Assembly: GCA_014885115.2 (NCBI GenBank)
Contig: WKLE02001364.1
Location: 1 to 35,907 of the forward strand
Reading direction: 5' to 3'
Length of the DNA: 35,907 nt
From: Asterionellopsis glacialis
Taxonomy: Eukaryota; Bacillariophyta; Plagiogrammaphyceae; Rhaphoneidales; Asterionellopsidaceae
In this document: piece by piece, positions 10,481 to 19,210 of the stretch
Layout: every line of letters starts with the position of its first letter
Numbering within the stretch: the first letter of the stretch is position 1
Notes under the pieces: model-generated
Told to the model about the DNA's origin: nothing
What the model saw: only the letters and a program-made list of their open reading frames with translations
The model's database searches: none
Position numbers and translations under genes: made by a program

Positions 10481-11429
10481 ATGTCCTCTTCATCCAAACA
10501 TCAACAACAAAAGGCACTTGACAAATTTCATGCCAAATGAAAAAAAAGCTCAAATCTGGATGTGTTGTCATATGTAGCCACATCTTAGGCTACTGATGGT
10601 AAAGATGATTCCACATTATCACTTTCTTCTTCTAATCCCTCTAGTACTTCTAGTAATATAAGTTGTATTGATTGTAGCATTGTTGTTCCCTCCTCACCAA
10701 ATGTTGATAATATTTGAAAAAAACTAAACAATGAAGGTAAGAAACAGCAGGCCACTCCATATTATAAGCCTCGGGAAGATATCATACTTGTTAGGGCCTA
10801 AATACACACTTCTACTGGTGCCATTAGCAGTACCGATTGCAAGGAGGATGTATTCAAACAGGACATTGCAACTGCTTATAATTTCTTGGTAGACATAGAT
10901 AAAAGGAAGGAAGAAAATGAATGTAGAATACTGTTACAAAATAATCAGTCCATGAGTAGGAAAGAAGCCCAAAAAAATGTATTAGATCTTGGTATATACA
11001 TGAGGGAAATAGATTGTATAGCAAAAGGTTCAACACCTTGTCTGCTATTGTTTGAAAAAGAAAGGAATAGAAAGTCATGTGGAAATGAAGTCTGATTGGA
11101 ATGAGGAGGTATATAACAAATATGTAGCAGAGTTGTTTGAGAAAATGTCTGGTCATGGTGAATGGAAGCAGGATTACAATGACATAAAAACTTACTTAGA
11201 AAAACAACCAAAGTGGAGGACCTGCATGAATAGCATACACAATAGCACCAATCCCATTTCTCTGGATGATGTTTGTAATGATAACAATAAAGAAAACAAA
11301 GATGATGGTAAACTTGGTGTTAGAAGTCATCCACAAGGTGGAAAAGCAACAAAACGTGCAAAACAAGAGGAGGATCTAATCAACCACATTGCAGACAAAT
11401 TTAAAATAAACCAACCACAGCAACTATAA
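10481..11429 (+). pseudogene. Harbinger accessory ORF2, Myb/SANT-like DNA-binding protein, broken
   Basis: Read from ATG 10481, one frame stays recognisable through several stops: TGA at 10538, TAG near 10591, TGA near 10715 and TAA at 10799-10801. The blocks YYKPREDIILVRA-x-IHTSTG and DVFKQDIATAYNFL correspond to the ED..LVrAWi..S.D...G.....FW..I...Y pattern of Myb/SANT-like proteins carried by plant and protist Harbinger elements; the TAA replaces the expected Trp. A frameshift at about 11052-11095 leads to a second open stretch ending GKATKRAKQEEDLINHIADKF, similar to the NAM-associated tail of these proteins. The normal role would be to bind element ends and bring in the transposase. It cannot be translated whole. 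Confidence 0.6.
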
Positions 11430-12146
11430 TTAATTGTGATTAATGATAATTTACAATATTACTGACATTTCATTTCAGAATCAAACAATTTTTTTTTCCA
11501 AGCTGTTTTGTTATTGCCTGCCTTAAGGTGATATGAACCACACACTCACTNNNNNNNNNNNNNNNNNNNNNNNNNNNNNNNNNNNNNNNNNNNNCACTTT
11601 TTTTTGCTCTCCACACAAATTTCTAGATTTTAATTTAAAACAAATTCTTCTTTTCCTTCCCAAACCCCTCAGAAGGTGCATCAAATGTTTCCTTTCTGGG
11701 TTAAAAACAGATTAGGAACATCCTCTTATGTTGCATTTTAGTTCTTTTATCAACTGAAACTGTAGCAAAGGCAAATTCAACAATTATATTCTTAACTAAA
11801 TATTGTTTCATTGTGAGACAAGTATATACTCATAAAGAGGATATTACACCACCATATGAGGACCATACAGCCTTAAGTGAATATTCATGAAGGCACTATA
11901 TATGATAATTATTAATAACCCCTAATATCTGAGTTTTAAAAAATTGGCCTCAACAGAAAACATATGGAGTAAAAGATGTGGAAATCCATGCAATTTTGGT
12001 ATTGCCCTTTCTGCAGTCCATACAACCTTAATTGAATATGTTCAACTTGTTTATAAAACAAATTGTATCTATTTACAATAATGTCCATTTTGCAATCAAG
12101 TCACTCTTCTTGAATGAGCCTCTTCCACAGAATTGTTAGCATTTTC
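11430..12146. other. Internal spacer of the Harbinger remnant
   Basis: This AT-rich spacer lies between the two convergent ORFs and includes the run of N. No gene, RNA or strong repeat is visible apart from poly-T runs. Confidence 0.5.
11551..11594. other. Assembly gap (44 N)
   Basis: Forty-four undetermined bases. The flanks carry homopolymer T runs, and the true size is unknown. Confidence 0.99.
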
Positions 12147-13554
12147 TTACCATTCTAGAATATCTTCCAGGGTTCTAGTTGCAGTGCGCATTCTGTTGAC
12201 TTGTTTGTGAAAGTTGTCATTTTCCACATCATCACCATCAGACATTAATGTGGATGAATCATTATCATAATGAGTTCCACCATCTGTACTATGGTTTGTT
12301 GTTGGTATAGAGTACAAAGGAGTAGGAATGTAAGCACAAAATGATTCATTCTCTTCTTCATCTCTACTCACCCTCTCCTCTACCATCATGTTGTACATGA
12401 TTGCACTACACCTCACTATGTGAGTAGTATCCCTTGTGTACTTAATGATAGTGCTGCTAATGCACGTATCCATGCACAGACGGGCCAGTTGGACAGATGA
12501 TGGTGAAGTGGACAGATGGATGATGATGATGTGGCAGATTGTTGGAGATGGAAGGATGATGATGATGTGGCTGGTTGTTGTGATGTCAGCTTCACTCAAG
12601 GAATGTTGTTACGTGGTGGTCCGGCTGACTAATTGAGGTTTTACTGGTTACTAACCTTTCCTCCAAATTATCAAACATTACAAAAATAGAATCTTACTAA
12701 ACTAATCATAATTAATTTACATGACCAAAAAACAAGTCTTCTTTTGTCTCTTGTGTAATCCCTGAGTTGATTGTCACAACCCGACTGCTGTGCGCACCGG
12801 CATAGGGCAATGATGATACAGGCAAAGACAAGAGTCTCCATGTCATCTGCATCCCACCATTCTATAGGATGTACCAAACAATGAAACTTCCTTTGTAGAA
12901 CACCAAATGCTCTCTCTATCATTTTCCTAGCACCTTCTTGCCAAGAGAAATACCTGTTTTGAGTGCAACCAATGGGTCCAGGGATTGTTTTTACAAATCT
13001 TGCCAATTCAGGATAAATTCCATCAACAAGGAAGAATAGTTGTTTAAATGTTTCTTCATTCAGATCTTGCAAAAAGGAACCATTGAAGAGGGGGTAAACA
13101 AGGGACTTTGATCCCACATCCGAAACAGGAATAATGCAGGCATGTATGACTTCAAGTTGGCCTGCCATTTCAACTGGCCAGTCAAAATTTTCTGTTAAAT
13201 TGAAAAAAAAGGGCTGGTGAATAAGTTAAGTGTCCAGAACTGCTCTATACCACCATGATTTAAATTGATGAAACTTTTCAGTCCAACTTCCTCTTCATCA
13301 ATTTAAATTTCTGTTTCTCCAATGTAACCTTGCCCAAGGTGGTGTCTTTGGATGTTTTGGTATGCTGCCTCATAGTCATATTCGACTGCTTGAGATTCAA
13401 GTAGGATACTATCACCAGTGGTTCTAATTTTCTTCTTGGCAAACGTGTCCCTGAAGTAGTCTCATTCACTATTACGGAGAGACAGAATGCCAGTAGTACA
13501 CAACACAGCAATTAACCTCAAATCAGACACATCTGTTTGTTCCTCTTTGTCCAT
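12147..13554 (-). pseudogene. PIF/Harbinger transposase (DDE_Tnp_4 type), broken
   Basis: The reading begins at ATG 13554 (MDKEEQTDVSDLRLIAVLCT...), with a TGA after about 30 codons and a TAA after about 84. A frameshift near 13090 leads into the best-preserved block, 13168-12820: LFNGSFLQDLNEETFKQLF, LVDGIYPELARFVKTI, and QEGARKMIERAFGVLQRKF...ADDMETLVFACIII. This block is a textbook match to the last third of Harbinger transposases, including the Glu in RK-x-IERAFGVLQ. The tail (AIMYNMMVEERVSRDEEE) resumes at about 12403 after roughly 410 unrelated bases; it corresponds to the expected HNMMVEE directly after the isoleucines. The middle of the protein with the first catalytic Asp appears deleted. 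It is non-functional. Confidence 0.72.
12403..12812. other. Segment interrupting the Harbinger transposase tail
   Basis: Roughly 410 bases separate the block ending CIII from the continuation IMYNMMVEER. ATCAT (minus strand) occurs at both junctions and could be a 5-bp target duplication, but a chance match is quite possible. The segment has an imperfect 34-bp tandem repeat on the + strand (GGATGATGATGATGTGGC at about 12519 and 12553). Confidence 0.35.
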
Positions 13555-13773
13555 TAATATATCTTCAATTATGAATAAATTGCAGCAATTAACACAGGAA
13601 CAGGTCGCTGTTTATCTTAAAGCGTAAATTGATGGTACCCTTTAAGGGTTTAAACAAAGCTAATTTGCATTAATGATTCATACATATAGTAAGAGCAATG
13701 GACGATTGCTGGTGTTCGGGCATTTTTGTTCTGTCGTTGCTGGTTCTGTTAACGAATGAGTCAGACCTGCATT

Positions 13774-13903
13774 GTCAGCTGGATCTGGATTAGCGTTTCG
13801 TAGAAAAGATGCAAAATGACCTCTAATCCAGTCCTACTCTTAAGGTCTCATAAGCAGTTAAATCAAACGGAAAATCCAATTGTTAGGATCTGGATTAGGG
13901 TTG
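13774..13903 (-). repeat. Right terminal inverted repeat of the Harbinger element
   Basis: This is the partner of 10054-10145. The inner block GTCAGCTGGATCTGG is followed by the 19-base block at 13801-13819, then CCAGTC, and the outer end GGATTAGGGTTG. About 40 bases between the inner blocks and the end are absent from the left copy. Confidence 0.6.
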
Positions 13904-14158
13904 GCTTTGCTTTTACGACCACAAAAAAAATTAGACTCAGGTACAAAATTGCTTTGTACGTATATAATATAGTTTCCAAAATATCTGATGTACATCAAAC
14001 AAGAAAAAGATAGGAAGGTCAACCGTGTATGATTTCCCATCCTATTTATTTCATTTTTGAACATTGTTCGTCATAAAAAAAATGAAGATGAATTACATGG
14101 AAAACAGTATTTTTTAGCAACAGATAAAAGTATATGATGACTCCAACCGACCTCGCAA

Positions 14159-14251
14159 CTCGGGGAGGAGGGACGCTGTTCGTGCCCACCCGCCTGCCTA
14201 TAGGCAGTACTCCTTTAGGAGCCCACCCTTGACAGCACCCCTCCCCCCGAG
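14159..14251. repeat. GC-rich foldback structure with two nested hairpins
   Basis: The outer arms 14159-14179 (CTCGGGGAGGAGGGACGCTGT) and 14232-14251 are inverted complements with about three mismatches or bulges. Inside lie two perfect palindromes with almost no loop: CTGCCTATAGGCAG at 14194-14207 and CTCCTTTAGGAG at 14210-14221. The whole structure is about 93 bases and far more GC-rich than its surroundings. It could be a small foldback/MITE-type element, a structured RNA or part of a larger repeat. An ORF on the minus strand across it is a by-product of the composition. Confidence 0.6.
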
Positions 14252-14727
14252 TCCTTCTACCATCAGTACCAATGATAACAGTCGTTATGTTCACTTTACT
14301 TTTGGGAATAAGACTTCATCTGATATTTTTATCCAGGACCCATATTCCTCCTCCCAATAGGAATATGAAACTGGCAGAACAAAGAATTGGATTAGATAAT
14401 AGGAAAAGTGAATGGTGCCTTGTTTCAAAAGTGTGATGCTCATGACCTGTTACATGTATGCAAAATCAAGTCCTACTTGGTCATTTCTATTTGTTCAAAA
14501 TTTCTATTTTTCATGATACTAGTCATCTTCATTTTCTTTCCTACAGTAGAAATTACAGCCTATTCAGTGTCTTACACTTTTCTTCTTTTACCATAAAAAT
14601 GTAAAAGTAATTAATTGAAACCATATTGGTGCCTTGCATTTAGGGATGCCTGTTCTTCATCTCCAATGATTTTTATAATCTTGACCCTGTCGCTTCATCA
14701 GATATATTTGCACTATCGCCTTCAGAT
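14252..14727. other. Intergenic, no gene seen
   Basis: AT-rich sequence downstream of the GFA-like gene. Short + strand ORFs at 14408-14842 are hydrophobic by composition only, and the last overlaps the GFA-like gene. Confidence 0.5.
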
Positions 14728-15258
14728 TCATTCAGCCTTTGTAGAATCACTTACTTTGACCAAAGGCACACCAATTGCATTCCTAAAAGTTCCATATACA
14801 AGCAACATAACCAGACCCAATAGACTCCCCAAATCGCTGTAGAAATTCCATACTCCTTCCTTTCCCTCATTATGGTCATCATTATCATATTCCTCTCTAT
14901 TCGAGTCAATAAAAATATTGCAATTGTTCTTAATATCTTCTTTCCCTAAGGGGCACCGATTTACAAATGAGAACGGAATAATGACCCAAGGACGTCCATA
15001 ACCAAACACAGGATTTTTACATTCGACACACGAACCTCTCGTAACACCTACGAATGGAAGAATGGAATTCGACGTCTTGTGAAATTCCAAGGGACCAGTG
15101 TGAGAGGCTTGATGTTGCCAAGATGCCACTACAGTTGATTTTGCCACAGAAAAGGCACCTGCACAGTTGGAACAGTAGCAGTTAAATGCCAATACTGGTT
15201 TGACGGTAATGGAACATGCTCCGCACTTGCAGGATACATTGTAAGTTTTTGCCGACAT
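14728..15258 (-). CDS. GFA/CENP-V-like zinc-binding protein
   Basis: A 176-aa single-exon gene with an ATG at 15258. The N-terminus has the GFA/CENP-V metal pattern: Cys10, Cys12 and Cys15 (CKCGAC), then Cys27, Cys29 and Cys32 (CYCSNC), and a later pair Cys77/Cys80 (CVEC). In this family the cysteines bind zinc and many members handle thiol adducts such as S-hydroxymethylglutathione, but substrate specificity varies and cannot be read here. The C-terminal third is unusual: an acidic Asn/Asp stretch (residues about 118-134) and then a hydrophobic segment SLLGLVMLLVYGTF that could anchor the protein in a membrane. Family membership is well supported; enzyme activity is inferred. Confidence 0.75.
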   Translation of the reverse strand: MSAKTYNVSCKCGACSITVKPVLAFNCYCSNCAGAFSVAKSTVVASWQHQASHTGPLEFHKTSNSILPFVGVTRGSCVECKNPVFGYGRPWVIIPFSFVNRCPLGKEDIKNNCNIFIDSNREEYDNDDHNEGKEGVWNFYSDLGSLLGLVMLLVYGTFRNAIGVPLVKVSDSTKAE

Positions 15259-16379
15259 GGCGATGTTGTTGAAATGATTTTACAGTCTTATTATTTAGGA
15301 TATAGAATTAAAATGATAAACCGTGTCTCTCGTCTCCTTCGATCTGGAGTATACTGTGTTGTGTGTTTTGTGAATTGGCGACCTCCTTTTCTTTTACGTG
15401 TTGATTATTTTTTTAATGCCACCCTGGCTAATTAATAGCAAATACCAGGTAGTGATGCTGGACCGGCATCTACTAATAGAGAAGTAATATAATAAAAACT
15501 GGGCCATTTTTATTAGGGTACTTATCACACCATACCGTAAATAGTACAAGCACGTATTAACATATACTTAGGGGATCAAAAATGATATCTTCATATTAGA
15601 AAGCACTTCACTGTTTTCACATATACGTGATACAATCTGACCCAATAAATGACTTTGTCTAAGAATTTATTATTCGATGGCTACTTTTATACAGTCCACC
15701 GAAAGTGAACTCTGTACCTATACCAGGTCATTGCAAAGGTACCAATATAGTTCTACCCACCGTACCTGGTAGTAGAACTCTCAGTTATTATTCGATGGCT
15801 ATTGCTAACAAAGAAAGGAAGAACAAGGATGATAGCTGAGAAAAGCAAGGAGTGACATTGTCATGGGCACCGCATGTTAGCGCCATTCACCATCTTGTGA
15901 TTTGATTTTGTTGGATCATTCCGGACATGCGCGCGCCAGAAAAAAGTAGCGCTGTTTTGTACGGATACCCAATGAATGACTCATGGTGGAAACTCTTGCT
16001 ACCAAGTGTCAGACTCCCGGATCACCTGTTGATATTCAGTTGATTCCTCCAGAGTAGAGTATGGGTTATGCTACATAACATCCCTCTGGTCTGTCCTTCC
16101 TCTCTCACCAAGAGAGTCTGTACGGCGTAAAAAGGTTGAGCATAGCAGGTACCGGTACGTCATACGTCACTCTGCCTGTGTGTGGGTTGTGGTTCTGACT
16201 GTGACTCTGATACCAGCACGCCAAACTGCGGGGGGTGAAGGAAAGTGCTCAGACAAGATCTTTATCAGGTGCAATCATACGGAGTGTCACAAAGAATCTC
16301 GAACAGTCTGCATCATTCTGCTTTTGGGTTATACTCTCCTTCAAAGCCTGTTGATATCCCGACAGTCATCACTTTCACC
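15259..16379. promoter_or_regulatory. Divergent intergenic region between GFA-like and lumen-protein genes
   Basis: It should carry both promoters. Visible structure includes a 17-bp direct repeat TTATTATTCGATGGCTA at 15667-15683 and 15785-15801 bracketing 101 bases, several GTACC-type palindromic words (15721-15770, 16146-16160) and a hairpin AGTTCTAC...GTAGAACT near 15748-15778. A TGACTCA word occurs near 15976. None is proven functional. Confidence 0.4.
15684..15784. repeat. 101-bp segment flanked by 17-bp direct repeats
   Basis: TTATTATTCGATGGCTA is identical on both sides (15667-15683 and 15785-15801). The inside is rich in GTACC/GGTAC words and contains an 8-bp inverted repeat AGTTCTAC/GTAGAACT near its right end. 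It could be a small insertion with target duplication or a local segmental duplication. Confidence 0.45.
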
Positions 16380-16772
16380 ATGCACCGTTTTTTCCCTTTA
16401 GTACTACTTGTGGCCGCGGTTCATGGTTTTTCCGTGCTACCTGACCAGTCATGTCGTTATGCATCTACGCAACTTGCTGCACAAGAGGGACAAAGTGAAG
16501 TATCTCGAGCATCCTTCCTATCAAGTCTCTTTTCAGCTGCTGCCGTTACTACTCTGACACCATTGTCCGTTTCTGCCAAGGAAATTGATCCAAAGCTTAA
16601 AGGAACTAAACAAGATCCTGCATATGAAGCATGTGTTTCCAAATGCCTATACGAATGCACTAAACCAAAGGGTGACGAACAAAAAGATCGTAAGGAATGT
16701 ATTCCAATTTGTAAAAAACAATGTGCCACAACCAAGGAACAATTGATGGTTGGAACTCCGCTTGCAAAGTAA
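16380..16772 (+). CDS. Plastid (probably thylakoid-lumen) six-cysteine protein
   Basis: A 130-aa protein with an ATG at 16380; upstream in-frame codons lack a plausible signal. Residues 1-16 form a signal peptide (MHRFFPLVLLVAAVHG) followed by Phe17, the residue typical of diatom plastid import. A second hydrophobic segment, FLSSLFSAAAVTTLTPLSVSA, ends in an A-x-A-like site before KEID, as in lumen-targeted proteins. The mature part of about 65 residues has six cysteines in a CVSKCLYEC ... C-x3-CKKQC arrangement, probably disulfide-bonded, ending QLMVGTPLAK. It resembles small conserved chloroplast proteins of algae and plants whose function I do not know. The gene is monocistronic, with its promoter in the long region to the left. 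Confidence 0.72.
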   Translation: MHRFFPLVLLVAAVHGFSVLPDQSCRYASTQLAAQEGQSEVSRASFLSSLFSAAAVTTLTPLSVSAKEIDPKLKGTKQDPAYEACVSKCLYECTKPKGDEQKDRKECIPICKKQCATTKEQLMVGTPLAK

Positions 16773-17880
16773 AGAAGCCTTTACTTCATCGTTCGCCAGT
16801 CGAGCACCTTTGACTTTTCGGAAAGAAGAGAAAGATAAATTGTTTGAAAAGGGACGATGCCTACAATTCGTGTGCAGCACTACACATATGTTGCTCTCGA
16901 AGCAAGATGTTGAAAAGTTCGGGAATAATTACGCTTCAATGCTTTCACGATTTTTTAAAGTATTAACCTGCATCAAACTGCAGATTTGCACAGTATAGAA
17001 ATCGCTACAATATAATATGAATTTCAGTGATGCTATACTATCTTCATATAATAATTGCCATGCACTTGTACAAACTGATTGTTCTGAAAAATGAGGTTTC
17101 CCAATGGTTAGACAGCATTGCCTCTTTGACATTAGCACTTTGTTTTTCTGACTCAACGACATTACGAACATCTTTGTTAAGCTCTCCATTTTCTTGTTTT
17201 GGAACGAACTCGTGTCACCATCCATGTGCTCTCCTTTCATCAACCATTTGATACATTCAACGTATTCTTTGAGACTTCAGTATGCTGTTGATGTGCCTTT
17301 CCTAATTGTACTTGATCATCATGGTGACGCTGGGGCTGTTACTAAAATACAGAATTTCCAACCACTGGAAACATTATTTAGTGCATAAAGTTGTACAATA
17401 GTGACTTGTGCCTGTACCAGTACCCTAAAGATGAAAGATTTCTTCTTATATATACTAAATGGTAAATATACTCATTTTCTTTCGATACTCTAGAGAGTTG
17501 AAACTATTGACACTTTCGTCAAATCACTGGAGGCCTCTAGTCTTTCTAAAAAAATTGCAGAATGTGTTTGCTAAATTATAATGCTGCATATCTCCTTTTT
17601 ATATATAGGAGTTGCAAACTTGTTTGTGAAATGGTGTGTGAAAGTGAATTTACAAGATTAGACTAGTGGTTTCAAACACATAATACTGACAGATACTTTT
17701 TGTGTGGGTTATCTTCGTCTCTTATCTTGGTAATTTTTGCACTCCTGATAGTAGAGCGCGAGTCGAACTCTATCCCCTTCTAGGAGTGATACATATTTCT
17801 GTTTTGCTTTTTTATATTATGTCTTCGATGTTAGCTGGTCCTATATCAAAATAGCACTGTGATTTAATTCCCTTGCGAAA
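16773..17880. other. Intergenic region before the J-protein gene
   Basis: No convincing gene is present. Short ORFs on both strands (16929-17388) have no recognisable domain. An AT-rich stretch with TATATATA at about 17450 and 17603 lies between the genes, and the last 150 bases should hold the promoter of the 17881 gene. Confidence 0.5.
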
Positions 17881-19128
17881 ATGACAATGACAACCCTCAA
17901 ATTTGCAGTTGTATCGCTGTTATTTTGCTCCTTTCTATCACTTTTCATAATTCCATGTGAAAGCAGTAATTCGGGGGAAGACTTATACAAGATATTGGGC
18001 GTGCCACGGACAGCGACCACCAGAGAAATAAAATCTGCCTATAGACGAAGAGCACTGGATACACACCCCGATAAAAATCCAAATGTTGATCCGGAGGAAG
18101 CGGCAGCAAAATTTCATGACGTAGTTAGAGCTTTTGAAGTGTTGAGTGATGAGGAATCTCGTCGCGTATATGATCGAACAGGACGGCATCACGATGCGCA
18201 ACAAAATAATGGACGGCAACAGCAGCAAGGGCGTAGGCATCAATCAAGTTTCACATTTAGATTTACAAATCGTAGACCTCAACCTCAAATGAAGGACCGT
18301 CCAGAGGTGCGAGAGGCCATGTCACGAACTATGCACGTTGTGAGTCTTGCACAGCTCGAGACGATTATTTTGAACGACAATGACACTGCGGAGAGGAATC
18401 TACTCATGTGTTTCTTCACACCAAGTCTAGAGAAGCTTGTTGACGAAAGTATACTATTCCCTTATCCATTTGCTGGTATGAGTCCTCAAAAAATTTGGTG
18501 GGAGGATATCCTGCAAACAGTGAAGGTACGATTTCATCGTGGAAACGATCTAACAAGGCAGTTTAATATCCCTTCTGGTGATGACTTGACCGCATCTGGC
18601 AAACCCACTTTTATCTTTGTGAAACGTGGAAACAATTTTGACAATTTTGAAACATTTACTTCAAATAGGAGAAACGAATTTGAAAATTGGATGTGGAAAC
18701 GGATCGAAGTATCCGTTCATTTTTACAACAACCATAACGTGCCAGTCGAATTGTATTGGATTAATTCAAACAGAGCAACGTTTAATGGCATACTTGATCC
18801 TGGTCAAAAAATAGGGATTACAACGTATCTTGGACATGAATTTTACGTCCGAAGTACGGATGTTGATAATTTTGAGAATGCCCCTCGTCGTAAAAAGTTA
18901 AGCCCAAATTCGGGTTTAGGAAGCTTCAAAATTGTGTCGGACGAGAATAACCAAGTCATTAACATATTGACGGTTTGCCATGATCTTTCTGGAGAGTGTG
19001 GTTTTTGGGCATCTCATGGAGAATGTGACCGTAACCCTTCTTTCATGCATTCCAAATGTATTAAAACATGCGAAAAATGTCCGAAACTAGAAGCCGAAGA
19101 GAATAAAACAGCACATGACGAATTGTAA
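17881..19128 (+). CDS. Secretory-pathway J-domain protein with thioredoxin-like, VHL-like and ShKT regions
   Basis: A 415-aa single-exon gene with an ATG at 17881. Residues 1-29 are a signal peptide, putting the protein in the ER lumen or beyond. Residues 34-101 are a J domain with the HPD triad at 62-64, which would stimulate an Hsp70 of the BiP type. After a Gln-rich linker, residues about 140-280 look thioredoxin-like (LLMCFFTPSLEKL..., KPTFIFVKRG) but without a CxxC. Residues about 280-345 (VELYWIN...LDPGQKIGITTYLGHEFYVR) match the beta domain of VHL. Residues about 365-405 form an ShKT domain (CHDLSGECGFWASHGEC...CIKTCEKCP). The order J, Trx-like, VHL-beta, ShKT is uncommon. A role in folding or quality control of secreted proteins is inferred. 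It converges on the TLDc gene, 82 bases away. Confidence 0.8.
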   Translation: MTMTTLKFAVVSLLFCSFLSLFIIPCESSNSGEDLYKILGVPRTATTREIKSAYRRRALDTHPDKNPNVDPEEAAAKFHDVVRAFEVLSDEESRRVYDRTGRHHDAQQNNGRQQQQGRRHQSSFTFRFTNRRPQPQMKDRPEVREAMSRTMHVVSLAQLETIILNDNDTAERNLLMCFFTPSLEKLVDESILFPYPFAGMSPQKIWWEDILQTVKVRFHRGNDLTRQFNIPSGDDLTASGKPTFIFVKRGNNFDNFETFTSNRRNEFENWMWKRIEVSVHFYNNHNVPVELYWINSNRATFNGILDPGQKIGITTYLGHEFYVRSTDVDNFENAPRRKKLSPNSGLGSFKIVSDENNQVINILTVCHDLSGECGFWASHGECDRNPSFMHSKCIKTCEKCPKLEAEENKTAHDEL

Positions 19129-19210
19129 CAATACTTTAGAAAGTTTATGCTAAACTTTACTCGATGTAGGACGGTTACAAAGGTAGATATAGATTCTATT
19201 CTTTTATGTT

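Larger units (their letters stand above)
10054..13903. mobile_element. Decayed PIF/Harbinger DNA transposon with terminal inverted repeats
   Basis: The element is defined by a pair of inverted terminal regions and by two typical but broken ORFs facing each other: a Myb/SANT-like ORF (10481-11429, +) and a DDE_Tnp_4-type transposase (12147-13554, -). The outer 12 bases match perfectly inverted: CAACCCTAATCC at 10054-10065 and GGATTAGGGTTG at 13892-13903. Further inside, an 18-of-19 match (TAGAAAAGATG-n-AAAATGA) pairs 10115-10097 with 13801-13819, followed inward by a weaker match. The right repeat holds about 40 extra bases. No clear 3-bp TWA target duplication remains at the chosen ends. The element contains the N gap. 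Confidence 0.66.

Noticed and set aside
13883..13900. TTAGGG-like words suggesting internal telomeric repeats
   Set aside because: Only single TTAGGG words occur, and they fall inside the terminal inverted repeats of the Harbinger element, which explains them.
14046..14294. 82-codon minus ORF across the GC-rich foldback
   Set aside because: It is produced by the GC-rich inverted repeat; the peptide is low-complexity with no domain.
17740..17790. GAGTTCGACTC on the minus strand as a tRNA T-arm
   Set aside because: The flanking bases do not form a T-stem and no acceptor or anticodon arm fits.
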